From NCBI GenBank assembly GCA_963642245.1, contig CAVIFY010000008.1, forward strand, positions 5,521 through 69,520: 64,000 bases of DNA. Reading direction: 5' to 3'. Position 1 is the stretch's first letter. Each line of letters starts with the position of its first letter. The notes under the pieces were generated by a model that made no database searches, was not told the origin of the DNA, and saw nothing but the letters and a program-made list of their open reading frames with translations. This document shows, piece after piece, positions 42,603 to 49,468 of the stretch. The translations under genes were made by a program, and so were the position numbers. The stretch comes from CAG-217 sp963642245. Its GTDB lineage: Bacteria; Bacillota; Clostridia; Oscillospirales; Acutalibacteraceae.

Positions 42603-43271
42603 TTAGTTGGATTTTTTCTTTACGATCATGCCGATCACGGCAGCCAGCACTGCCACACCGGCTACGGTGCCGATGATAACGGCCGCTTTGTTGCTGCCTT
42701 TCGCTTGGCTGTCGGCAGCAGGGGCAGTGGTGGTCTCCGTTGCCGGTACGGTGGTGGTCGTTGTGGTTGTGGTGGTTGTGGTTGTGGTGGCTTTCGTTAC
42801 ATCGGCGATCTTTTTGGCGCCGCTGTAATCAATTTTGATCCGTGCAGAGGGGGACAGGGGCATAATGGACGCGGCAAACTTTACGCCCACGAATTCGTTG
42901 TCGCTCTTGATGGGGAATTCAAAGGCGGTGGCATAGGAGGTGCCGTCGATCTTTACATTCTCTTTTTGCTCCACTTCTACCGTCTCGCCGGTAACGCCGC
43001 CGTCTTTATAGTACCAAAACTGCATATCCCCGGCGCTCTCTGCGCTGGCAATGGTCAGGGTCTTTTTTTTGCCGTCCACCGTCAGCAGGGCGGTGTGCAC
43101 AATGTAGCTGTCGCCCATAGAGGTTTTCTCTTTCTCGGCGTGCCACATTTCTACCGGCACTTCATAGACGCCGCTTTTGGTGGGGCCCATGGCCAGGGCG
43201 CTGACCGGCGTGCAGGCCAGTACCACCAGAGCGATGAGCATGGACAGAGTGATCGCAATTTTTTTAGACAT
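42603..43271 (-). CDS. NEAT-domain-like surface protein with membrane anchor
   Basis: A 222-residue protein. A signal peptide (about 1-27, ending ALAMG) is followed by a single domain (about 35-155) that resembles NEAT heme-binding domains: VYEVPVEMWHAEKEKTSMGD for the first strand and 3-10 helix, then ALLTVDGKKKTLTI and an IKIDY strand. A Thr-only spacer of 14 residues, a second Thr-rich stretch and a C-terminal membrane helix (about 196-216) with a KKKSN tail anchor it; no LPxTG motif is present. The usual YxxxY heme-ligand pair is not seen in the last strand. It is the first gene of the transport operon and likely hands ligand to the ECF system (inference). Confidence 0.78.
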   Translation of the reverse strand: MSKKIAITLSMLIALVVLACTPVSALAMGPTKSGVYEVPVEMWHAEKEKTSMGDSYIVHTALLTVDGKKKTLTIASAESAGDMQFWYYKDGGVTGETVEVEQKENVKIDGTSYATAFEFPIKSDNEFVGVKFAASIMPLSPSARIKIDYSGAKKIADVTKATTTTTTTTTTTTTVPATETTTAPAADSQAKGSNKAAVIIGTVAGVAVLAAVIGMIVKKKSN

Positions 43272-43289
43272 TTTTGGTCCTCCGAATTT

Positions 43290-43305
43290 GTTAGTGAAAA
43301 CTAAC
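43290..43305. promoter_or_regulatory. Operator 1: GTTAG-N6-CTAAC palindrome
   Basis: GTTAGTGAAAACTAAC is a perfect inverted repeat in the 5' leader of the NEAT operon, 18 bases before its start codon and next to the ribosome site. Confidence 0.75.
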
Positions 43306-43323
43306 TTGTTTCTGAAAATAATA

Positions 43324-43339
43324 GTTAGCCCTTGCTAAC
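43324..43339. promoter_or_regulatory. Operator 2: GTTAG-N6-CTAAC palindrome
   Basis: GTTAGCCCTTGCTAAC is a perfect inverted repeat starting 7 bases downstream of the -10 element, thus over the transcription start of the NEAT operon. It is well placed for repression. Confidence 0.78.
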
Positions 43340-43346
43340 CGCTGAT

Positions 43347-43375
43347 ATTCTACCAAATCCCCTATGGATTGTCAA
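43347..43375 (-). promoter_or_regulatory. Sigma-A promoter of the NEAT-ECF-ABC operon
   Basis: On the minus strand TTGACA (43370-43375), 17 bases, TAGAAT (43347-43352). Confidence 0.82.
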
Positions 43376-43482
43376 TATCCGCCGGGCATTCTTTTTCCGG
43401 CATTTTCTGTCAATATAGGGAAAAGGTTTTTTATCCTTATTTATACGGCAAAGATTTGTGCACCGCCGGGGCAAAGTGCGTA

Positions 43483-43511
43483 TTGACAGGGGCGCGCCGT
43501 TTTGTTACTAT
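43483..43511 (+). promoter_or_regulatory. Sigma-A promoter of the ATC-hydrolase/methyltransferase operon
   Basis: TTGACA (43483-43488), 17 bases, TACTAT (43506-43511). It gives a leader of about 135 bases before the first start codon. Confidence 0.75.
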
Positions 43512-43524
43512 GAAAGGGAAGAGA

Positions 43525-43568
43525 GCGCCTGTGGGCGCAGCGGCTGCCGGGGCCGCTTTTTGCAGCCG
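43525..43568 (+). promoter_or_regulatory. Structured leader with possible terminator/antiterminator hairpins
   Basis: Three GC-rich stems overlap. GCGCC (43525-43529) pairs with GGCGC (43534-43538). AGCGGC (43539-43544) pairs with GCCGCT (43552-43557) and is followed by TTTTT, a short terminator. CGGCTGC (43541-43547) can instead pair with GCAGCCG (43562-43568), which would break that terminator. No known riboswitch consensus was recognised. Confidence 0.45.
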
Positions 43569-43573
43569 CCCTG

Positions 43574-43589
43574 GTTAGTTGTTTCTAAC
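43574..43589. promoter_or_regulatory. Operator 3: GTTAG-N6-CTAAC palindrome
   Basis: GTTAGTTGTTTCTAAC, the same 16-base format as operators 1 and 2, in the leader of the rightward operon about 65 bases before its start codon. It could act as a roadblock or serve a promoter I do not see. Confidence 0.7.
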
Positions 43590-43654
43590 TTATTGACTGC
43601 ACGATTTTGCCTGCCGTTGGGCAGCCCGGTATTCTGCCGGTGAGGGGGGAGAAT

Positions 43655-44359
43655 ATGAGAGATCAAGATCTGCAATTTGACCGTGGGTGCCATGTGCTGT
43701 ACTCCAAGCCCTGCAAGGCGGCTATCCGCGCCCGCATTGCCCTGCATTATCCCCCGGCGCAGCAAGAGCCGGTGTGGGAGCAAGTGCAGCGGCAGTTTGT
43801 GGCCTTTTTGGCGGACTGGCGCACGGATCTGGGCGGCAAAAAGAATTTTCATAACGGTGTGGGCGGCACTTATGACTGCATTGCGCTGACGGCGTATTAT
43901 GTGGTCTGCAAGGCGCATACCGATCTGGCGGAAATTGAGGAGATGGAGGGCAATTTGTTCCTCCCGGCCTTTCGCAAGTTGGCGGCCTTTGCAGACTGCA
44001 ACAAGCCGTTTTTTCGCCGGTTGATGTACCTGTCCTTTTGCAATGCCAAAAAGCAGTGCGACAAGTGGGGCGACTACCGAATGTATGTGGCGCCATACGA
44101 AAAAGGCAAGCCCATTTACTATGAATTCACCCGGTGCCCGGTGGCGGATTTTGCCCGGCAGCACGATCTTTTGGAGGTTATGCCGGCGCTGTGCAACCCG
44201 GACTATACCGCAATGGAGCTGATCCACGCCCGGCTGGTGCGCACCACCACCTGCGCCAACGGCTGCAAGTGCGACTACACCATTTGCGGCGACCGGGACG
44301 ACTACTCCCGTACACACCCGGAGTACAAGGACCCGGCCGGGTACAGACGCAATCGTTAG
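43655..44359 (+). CDS. L-2-amino-thiazoline-4-carboxylic acid (ATC) hydrolase-like protein 1
   Basis: A 234-residue soluble protein. The C-terminal half matches the ATC hydrolase-like family: YEFTRCPVADFARQHDLLEVMPALCNPDY (about 148-176, read in parts) and the Cys-rich end TTTCANGCKCDYTICGD. The named family member opens a thiazoline ring in a cysteine-forming pathway, but most family proteins are uncharacterised, and the conserved cysteines suggest metal or cofactor binding. The ATG at 43655 has GGGGGGAGA just upstream. A methyltransferase gene follows after 10 bases, then a second member of this family. Confidence 0.75.
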   Translation: MRDQDLQFDRGCHVLYSKPCKAAIRARIALHYPPAQQEPVWEQVQRQFVAFLADWRTDLGGKKNFHNGVGGTYDCIALTAYYVVCKAHTDLAEIEEMEGNLFLPAFRKLAAFADCNKPFFRRLMYLSFCNAKKQCDKWGDYRMYVAPYEKGKPIYYEFTRCPVADFARQHDLLEVMPALCNPDYTAMELIHARLVRTTTCANGCKCDYTICGDRDDYSRTHPEYKDPAGYRRNR

Positions 44360-44369
44360 GAGGGACTGT

Positions 44370-45212
44370 ATGGCTTATCATATTGAGAAGAACACGGTGC
44401 AGGAGACGCTGGTGATCCCCATGTACGGCCGGTATATGTGCACCCGGCTGTACCCGGACTTGTACCGGGACCCCAACGCCAAGGCGCTGCTGGAGCAGGT
44501 GGATTATGATTTTTCTGCTTTGGAGAAGAAGTCCGGGAGCCTAATGCAGCAGTTTGGCTTTTTGGAAGTGGCCATGCGCCAAACGGATCTGGCCGCAGAG
44601 GTGCGGGATTACTTGCAGGCGCACCCCCGCGCCGCCGTGGTGAACCTGGGCTGCGGGTTGGACAATACCGGGCGCAACTGCGATAACGGGCAGTGCAAAA
44701 TTTATAATTTGGACTTTCCCGATGTGATCGCCGTGCGCAATGCGCTGCTGCCGGCAGGGGAGCGGGAACAGAATATTCCCTGCGATCTGAACGACACCGC
44801 CTGGTTTGACGCCATAGACGGTACGGAGGGCGCTGTATTTTTCGCCGCCGGGGTGTTTTATTACTTTCTCACCGACCAGGTCAAGGCCCTGGTGCAGGCG
44901 ATGGCGGCTGCGTTCCCCGGGGGCAAGCTGGTGTTTGACGCCGCGTGCAGATCCGCTGTCAAGCTGATGCTCAAAACCTGGATCAAGGACGCCAAAATTC
45001 AAGATGTGGGGGCGTATTTTGCCGTGTCGGACGCCCGGGCGGAGCTGTCGCCCTGGAGCGACCGGCTGACCGTCAGCAGCAGGGGCTATATGCTGGGCTA
45101 CAACCGGCTGGACAGCCCGTCGGTAAAGCCGCTGTTTCGGCTGCTGGCACGGCTGGGCGATGATAAAATGAAAATGCAGATCGTGCGACTGGATTTTGGA
45201 GGTGCAAAGTAA
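44370..45212 (+). CDS. Class I SAM-dependent methyltransferase (LCM/TcmP-like)
   Basis: A 280-residue enzyme of the leucine carboxyl methyltransferase-like group. Motif I is VVNLGCGLDNTGRNC (about 91-105); YNLDFPDVIAVRNALLP follows, then the acidic EGAVFFAAGVFYYFLTDQVKALV and GGKLVFDAA. TcmP-like enzymes methylate carboxyl or hydroxyl groups of small molecules. It stands between two ATC-hydrolase-like genes in one operon; its 3' end contains the GGAGG site for the next gene. The substrate is unknown. A link to tetrapyrrole or metallophore chemistry is a guess from the neighbouring regulon. Confidence 0.85.
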   Translation: MAYHIEKNTVQETLVIPMYGRYMCTRLYPDLYRDPNAKALLEQVDYDFSALEKKSGSLMQQFGFLEVAMRQTDLAAEVRDYLQAHPRAAVVNLGCGLDNTGRNCDNGQCKIYNLDFPDVIAVRNALLPAGEREQNIPCDLNDTAWFDAIDGTEGAVFFAAGVFYYFLTDQVKALVQAMAAAFPGGKLVFDAACRSAVKLMLKTWIKDAKIQDVGAYFAVSDARAELSPWSDRLTVSSRGYMLGYNRLDSPSVKPLFRLLARLGDDKMKMQIVRLDFGGAK

Positions 45213-45213
45213 G

Positions 45214-45846
45214 ATGAAGTACGCAGGTATGCCCATGGCCATGTGGGCACTGTTTTCCCATTCTTTTGAAAAGCAGTTGACGGTGGTGTTTGACTATGAC
45301 CGAGACACTGCCGGGCGGATCATGACCCGCGCCAAGCGGAAGTACAAGCAGATCCTGGCGGATGTGCCGGCGTTTGAAAAGGAAGATCGGTTCCAAATGA
45401 ATTTGGTCAATGCGGCCATGCTGGGCGCTATTGTATTGAATATGCCCCGGCGGCCGGATGTGGAGCGGCTGACCCGGTATTATGCGGACGCGATGATGAT
45501 CCCGCTGATGGGCTGGTTCTGCCGCCAAAGCGGGAAGAAAAAGTTTACCCCGGCGGATGTGCAGGGTATGGAGCAGACCGCCCGGCTGCGGGCGGCGGAC
45601 CGCAATCCCTATTCCTGGAATATGGAGTACCTGCCGTACCCGGACGACAGCGGCTACGAGGCTCGGTTTACCCGGTGCGGCATTTGCGTTTTGATGAAGC
45701 AGCTGGGGCTTTATGACCTGACTCCGGCGCTGTGCCACCTGGACTATACCATGGCGGCGGCCGGCGGCGCCAGCGACTTTGTGCGGCAGTACACTCTGGC
45801 CTCCGGCGGGCCGTACTGCGACTGCGGCTATAAGCGCAAAAAATAA
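45214..45846 (+). CDS. ATC hydrolase-like protein 2
   Basis: A 210-residue protein of the same broad family as the protein at 43655-44359. YEARFTRCGICVLMKQLGLYDLTPALCHLDY (in parts, about 150-180) parallels the paralog, and the tail GGPYCDCGYKRKK keeps a CxC. The RCP of the first protein is RCG here, so the two probably differ in function or form a hetero-complex. The start is the ATG at 45214, one base after the methyltransferase stop with GGAGG upstream. Confidence 0.72.
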   Translation: MKYAGMPMAMWALFSHSFEKQLTVVFDYDRDTAGRIMTRAKRKYKQILADVPAFEKEDRFQMNLVNAAMLGAIVLNMPRRPDVERLTRYYADAMMIPLMGWFCRQSGKKKFTPADVQGMEQTARLRAADRNPYSWNMEYLPYPDDSGYEARFTRCGICVLMKQLGLYDLTPALCHLDYTMAAAGGASDFVRQYTLASGGPYCDCGYKRKK

Positions 45847-45851
45847 AAAAA

Positions 45852-45881
45852 CAGACAGCGGGACCAGGCGCTCGCTGTCTG
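45852..45881. terminator. Hairpin after the ATC-hydrolase operon
   Basis: CAGACAGCG (45852-45860) pairs with CGCTGTCTG (45873-45881). The T-run lies on the minus-strand side; on the plus strand the next T-run is about 12 bases away, so termination for the upstream operon may be leaky. Confidence 0.55.
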
Positions 45882-45971
45882 CAACTGTAAAAATTTTTCA
45901 GTTTTATTTGTCCTTGCGACACATACACTATTGGTGCAAACGCAAGTTTACGAAAAAGGAGTGTATTCGCA

Positions 45972-46163
45972 ATGGCAAGCAACAAGAGTGTTGTGCCCGA
46001 GGCTAAGGAAGCCCTGAACCGTTTTAAGATGGAAGCTGCTTCTGAAGTGGGCGTAAACCTGAAGCAGGGCTACAACGGCGACCTGACTTCTAAGCAGGCC
46101 GGTTCCGTAGGCGGCCAGATGGTTAAGAAAATGATCAAGGCCTACGAAGAGTCCATGAAATAA
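45972..46163 (+). CDS. Alpha/beta-type small acid-soluble spore protein
   Basis: A 63-residue SASP that coats and protects spore DNA and is degraded by the GPR protease at germination. The family signature MEAASEVGV (GPR cleavage region, about 20-28) and NGDLTSKQAGSVGGQMVKKMI are clear. AAAGGAG lies 11 bases before the ATG. A sigma-G promoter is expected; the upstream CATACACTA (45923-45931) is the nearest resemblance to a -10 element but is not convincing. It stands alone between terminator hairpins. Confidence 0.95.
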   Translation: MASNKSVVPEAKEALNRFKMEAASEVGVNLKQGYNGDLTSKQAGSVGGQMVKKMIKAYEESMK

Positions 46164-46228
46164 CCGGACAAAAGCGTAGCTGAGCCGCGTGCATGGCGGC
46201 TCCCGGCGGTGTAAGCCGCAAAAAAAGG

Positions 46229-46256
46229 CACGGAGGCGCCAAAGGGTGCTTCCGTG
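46229..46256. terminator. Bidirectional terminator between SASP and tadA
   Basis: CACGGAGGCGCC (46229-46240) pairs with GGTGCTTCCGTG (46245-46256), two G-T pairs, with an A-run upstream and T-rich sequence downstream. Confidence 0.8.
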
Positions 46257-46266
46257 TTCTTTCTTT

Positions 46267-46749
46267 TTATTCTGTTTTGGCTGCGGCCTCTGCCTTGCGG
46301 CGGGCGCGCAGGGTGGCAAAGAAGTCGCTGAGCACACCGGCACATTCCCCTTGCAGCACACCGGGCACCAGCTCCGGCTTGTGGTTATAAGGCAGGGTGT
46401 TAAAGTCGATCACCGAGCCAAAGGACCCGGCCTTAGGGTCCGCGGCACCGTAGATCACCCGGCGCAGGCGGGCGTTGATGATGGCGCCGGCGCACATGGG
46501 GCACGGCTCCAATGTAACATATAGGTCGCACTGCCACAGCCGCCAGCCGCCCAGGGCCTTGCAGGCAGCGTCAATGGCTTCCAGCTCTGCGTGGGACAGG
46601 GCGTTGCGGCTCTGCTCTCGCCGGTTGCGGCCCTCGCCAACGATCCGGCCGTCCAGCACTACCACGGCGCCTACGGGCACCTCGCCCTCCAGCGCAGCCT
46701 GCCGGGCCAGTTCCAGCGCCCGGTGCATAAATTGTTCGTCCGTTGTCAT
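46267..46749 (-). CDS. tadA: tRNA-specific adenosine deaminase
   Basis: A 160-residue zinc deaminase that converts the wobble adenosine of tRNA-Arg(ACG) to inosine. HAE (His53-Ala-Glu55) supplies a zinc ligand and the proton shuttle; EPCPMC (Cys83, Cys86) completes the zinc site. Length and N-terminal helix (FMHRALELARQAALEGEVPVGA) match the family. It is the last gene of the operon from 50470, 4 bases behind the CPBP protease gene. Confidence 0.95.
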   Translation of the reverse strand: MTTDEQFMHRALELARQAALEGEVPVGAVVVLDGRIVGEGRNRREQSRNALSHAELEAIDAACKALGGWRLWQCDLYVTLEPCPMCAGAIINARLRRVIYGAADPKAGSFGSVIDFNTLPYNHKPELVPGVLQGECAGVLSDFFATLRARRKAEAAAKTE

Positions 46750-46753
46750 AAAA

Positions 46754-47935
46754 TCACAGCTTTTGAATGGAAAAGATGGTCAGCACCACCAGCGGGATAA
46801 AGGATATGATCATGCCCGGGGTGCCAAAGAATGCACCCATGCACTGGCCAAAGGTCAGGGCTTCCGGGTCCGGCGCCGTCTGGGTCTTGGGGGTGTACAG
46901 CTGCTTTTTGGCCAGCAGATAAATGGTGGCGGCAGCGCCCACCAGCAGCCAAAACACATACATACCCACGGTAACGGAGTCGGCGATGGTGTCGGTAGCG
47001 GCATAGCGCACAATACCGGCCACGACGGACATACCGTTGTTCAGCGCGTGCACCAGAATGGCCGGGACCACGCTGTCGGTCTTGACTGTAATATAGCCCA
47101 GGATCAGACCCACCAAAAAGGCAAAGACAAATTGGATCACATTGCCGTGGAGCAGGCCGAACACAATGCTGATACTCAGCACCGCAAAGCCCTTGCCGTA
47201 TTTGCGCAGCAGCTGCACGCAGCAGCACCGCATGGCAAATTCCTCACAAATGGCAGGCACAATGGCCGTGCCGATCAAGGCGATCACGCAGGCAAAAATC
47301 GAGTTGGGATCGCCGGAGCTGTTGGAGGACAGCCCATAGCCAAAGGCCTTAAACAGCGGGATCACCCCAAAGGTGACCGCAAAGTTGGCACCCACGCAGC
47401 ACAGCATACCAAAGCTGACCCACAGCGCCATTTGACCGGCGCGCAGGGAGCGGGTGGGCACCACCGGGCCGGTGTAGCGGTCCCGGTTGAGCAGCGCCAT
47501 CACGCCAAAGGGCACCGCCACGCTGCAAACGGAGATAAACAGCAGGCTAAAGCAGCTTTGAAAAACCGTGGAGTTCTCATAGATGTCCTTCAGGTTCAAT
47601 ACGGACAGCAGCTGAGAAAACAGCAGCTGTAAGATGAAGTAGGCCAAAATCGCCAGTCCAATGCAGTTGCCAAAGCGGCGCAGTTCCTGTTTTTTGGCGC
47701 GCCGGGCGGCACGGCGGCGGTTCTCCTGCTCAAAATAGGCGGCCTGCCGGGGATCCGGGCCGTAGGGCGCCTGCCCATAGGGGCGGTAGGGCGGCCGATA
47801 GCCGTTGCCCGGGGGCGGATAACCGCCGGGGTTGGTATAGTTGTTGTAGGGGTTTTGACCGGGCGGCGTTTGACCGTTATTGGGCGGCACAGCGCCGTTT
47901 GTAGGTCTGCCGAACGGATCGTATTGTTGGTTCAT
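46754..47935 (-). CDS. CPBP family intramembrane metalloprotease
   Basis: A 393-residue protein. A Pro/Gly/Tyr/Asn-rich cytosolic N-terminus (about 1-70) is followed by an Arg-rich stretch and about eight membrane helices. The CPBP (Abi/Rce1-like) motifs are present: EEFAMR (about 241), FGLLHGN (about 265) and HALNNGM (about 300), with the Glu and His residues for zinc. Such proteins may process membrane peptides or confer self-protection; the substrate is unknown. It is co-transcribed with galU, a ThyX-like gene and tadA. Confidence 0.88.
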   Translation of the reverse strand: MNQQYDPFGRPTNGAVPPNNGQTPPGQNPYNNYTNPGGYPPPGNGYRPPYRPYGQAPYGPDPRQAAYFEQENRRRAARRAKKQELRRFGNCIGLAILAYFILQLLFSQLLSVLNLKDIYENSTVFQSCFSLLFISVCSVAVPFGVMALLNRDRYTGPVVPTRSLRAGQMALWVSFGMLCCVGANFAVTFGVIPLFKAFGYGLSSNSSGDPNSIFACVIALIGTAIVPAICEEFAMRCCCVQLLRKYGKGFAVLSISIVFGLLHGNVIQFVFAFLVGLILGYITVKTDSVVPAILVHALNNGMSVVAGIVRYAATDTIADSVTVGMYVFWLLVGAAATIYLLAKKQLYTPKTQTAPDPEALTFGQCMGAFFGTPGMIISFIPLVVLTIFSIQKL

Positions 47936-47942
47936 GGTGTTG

Positions 47943-48566
47943 TCAGTCCTTTGTATCTGCGATCAGGGTCTTAAAGTAAGGCAGCTCCAGCGCCCAGTCG
48001 CAGTAGGTGTGCCACTCGTCCAGCTTGTGGCTGCGGCGGGCAAAATAAATGTTTGCCAGGGTCTCATAGTTCAGGGTGCAGGTGCGCATTTGGTTATAGG
48101 AGCTGGGCAGCAGCTGGATCATGGTGTACCAGGTCTGTTTGTCCTTGGTCTCCAGGTATTCCAGGCGCAGCTGCTCCAGGGTGTCGATCACCTTTTCCAT
48201 GGCGTCCAGCCCCCGCCGGTCCATGTGGTCCACGGAAAAATCCGCCAGCTCAAAGGGCTTGGAGGCGATCTTGTGCATGGTGGAGGTGGAGTTGGCCACG
48301 GTGCCTACCTTGTAGGTGTCATATTCTTTCCACCAGTACATGGGGGCGGTCACATCCACGGTGACGAAGATCATACGAATGAATTTGCGGTGGTCGGTGC
48401 CGGCCTTGCACAGGCGCTTGGCCAGGCTCAGGTCGTTGGGACCAAAGACGAAGTTGCCGTCCTCGTCATAGTAGGAGTCGTAGCGGCCCCAGGAGTTCAT
48501 AGGATTGCGGGCGCCACGCATGGCGTTGTCAAAATTGGTGACGGAAGTGCGTTCCAGTTTGATCAT
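47943..48566 (-). CDS. ThyX-superfamily-like protein (divergent flavin-dependent thymidylate synthase fold)
   Basis: A 207-residue protein. The middle, HRKFIRMIFVTVDVTAPMYWWKEYDTYKVG (in parts) and NSTSTMHKI (about 92-100), and the end LPSSYNQMRTCTLNYETLANIYFARRSHKLDEW line up by eye with the ThyX core. That core has an RHRxxSxNExSxR motif and a late LP...T.N...L.NF...R...H..WE helix. Here the motif keeps Asn and Ser but lacks the RHR and terminal Arg, so dUMP methylation is doubtful. It sits 5 bases behind galU and 7 bases before the protease gene. It could be a repurposed flavoprotein or nucleotide-binding protein. Confidence 0.6.
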   Translation of the reverse strand: MIKLERTSVTNFDNAMRGARNPMNSWGRYDSYYDEDGNFVFGPNDLSLAKRLCKAGTDHRKFIRMIFVTVDVTAPMYWWKEYDTYKVGTVANSTSTMHKIASKPFELADFSVDHMDRRGLDAMEKVIDTLEQLRLEYLETKDKQTWYTMIQLLPSSYNQMRTCTLNYETLANIYFARRSHKLDEWHTYCDWALELPYFKTLIADTKD

Positions 48567-48571
48567 AAGTA

Positions 48572-49444
48572 TTAAAGTTCCTTTGCTAAGTTCTTAATGT
48601 ATTCTTTCAGGCGGGTGCCGGTCTCCGGGTGTTGCAGACCCACCTCAATATTGGCCTGCAAAATGCCGAATTTGTTGCCCATATCGTAGCGGGTGCCGTT
48701 GTAGTCCACGGCCACCACGCCCTCTTGCCGCGCCAGGGTGCGCATGGCGTCCGTCAGCTGCAATTCGCCGCCGGCGCCGTTGGGGGTGTGCTCCAAGATC
48801 TCAAAAATAGAGGGGGGCAGCACCACCCGGCCCAGAATGGAGTAGTTGCTCATCACCTGCTCCGGGCGGGGCTTTTCGATCATATCCGTGCAGGTAAAGC
48901 AGTTGCCCTCCAGCGGCTGCACCGCTAGGGAGCAGTATTTGGTAATGTCCGCCGTGGGCACTTCCTTTACGCCCACAGCGCCTTTGCCGTACTTCTCATA
49001 GGCGCGGCAAAGCTGGCCGGTGACCGGGTCGTCGCTGATGATCACATCGTCCCCGTACAGCACCGCAAACGGCTCGTTGCCCACAAAGTTCTTGGCGCAC
49101 AGCACCGCGTGGCCCAGACCCTTGGTCTCCTTTTGGCGGATAAAATAAATATTGCCCATTTGGGAGCATTGCAGCACATCCCGGTACAGATCCGCCTTGC
49201 CCGGGTCGCCGGAGAGCTTGTGCTCCAGCTCCACTGCGTGGTCAAAGTGGTCCTCAATGACCCCCTTGCCCCGGTTGGTGATGATCAGCACATCCTCGAT
49301 CCCGGCGGCGAACGCCTCTTCTACAATGTACTGAATGGCGGGTTTGTCTACAATATTGAGCATTTCCTTGGGCACAGCTTTAGAAGCGGGGAGCACCCGG
49401 GTGCCCAGCCCGGCTGCGGGAATGATCGCCTTTTTGATTTTCAT
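48572..49444 (-). CDS. galU: UTP--glucose-1-phosphate uridylyltransferase
   Basis: Makes UDP-glucose, the donor for many wall and capsule sugars. 290 residues. The N-terminal nucleotide-binding signature AIIPAAGLGTRVLPASKAVPKEML (in parts, about 6-29), the metal-site VLYGDDVI (about 113), GAVGVKEVPTADITKYC and MIEKPRPEQVMSNYSILGRVVLPP are typical. It probably serves the polysaccharide and teichoic acid genes elsewhere in the window (inference). Confidence 0.95.
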   Translation of the reverse strand: MKIKKAIIPAAGLGTRVLPASKAVPKEMLNIVDKPAIQYIVEEAFAAGIEDVLIITNRGKGVIEDHFDHAVELEHKLSGDPGKADLYRDVLQCSQMGNIYFIRQKETKGLGHAVLCAKNFVGNEPFAVLYGDDVIISDDPVTGQLCRAYEKYGKGAVGVKEVPTADITKYCSLAVQPLEGNCFTCTDMIEKPRPEQVMSNYSILGRVVLPPSIFEILEHTPNGAGGELQLTDAMRTLARQEGVVAVDYNGTRYDMGNKFGILQANIEVGLQHPETGTRLKEYIKNLAKEL

Positions 49445-49468
49445 TTTTCTTTTCCTCGTCAGTTCTTT

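Noticed and set aside
42739..42792. A triplet-rich tract that looked like a tandem DNA repeat
   Set aside because: It is in frame and codes for the poly-Thr stalk of the NEAT protein; it is not a CRISPR or an extragenic repeat.
45901..45960. A sigma-G promoter for the SASP gene
   Set aside because: CATACACTA is close to a -10 element, but no matching -35 at proper spacing could be seen.
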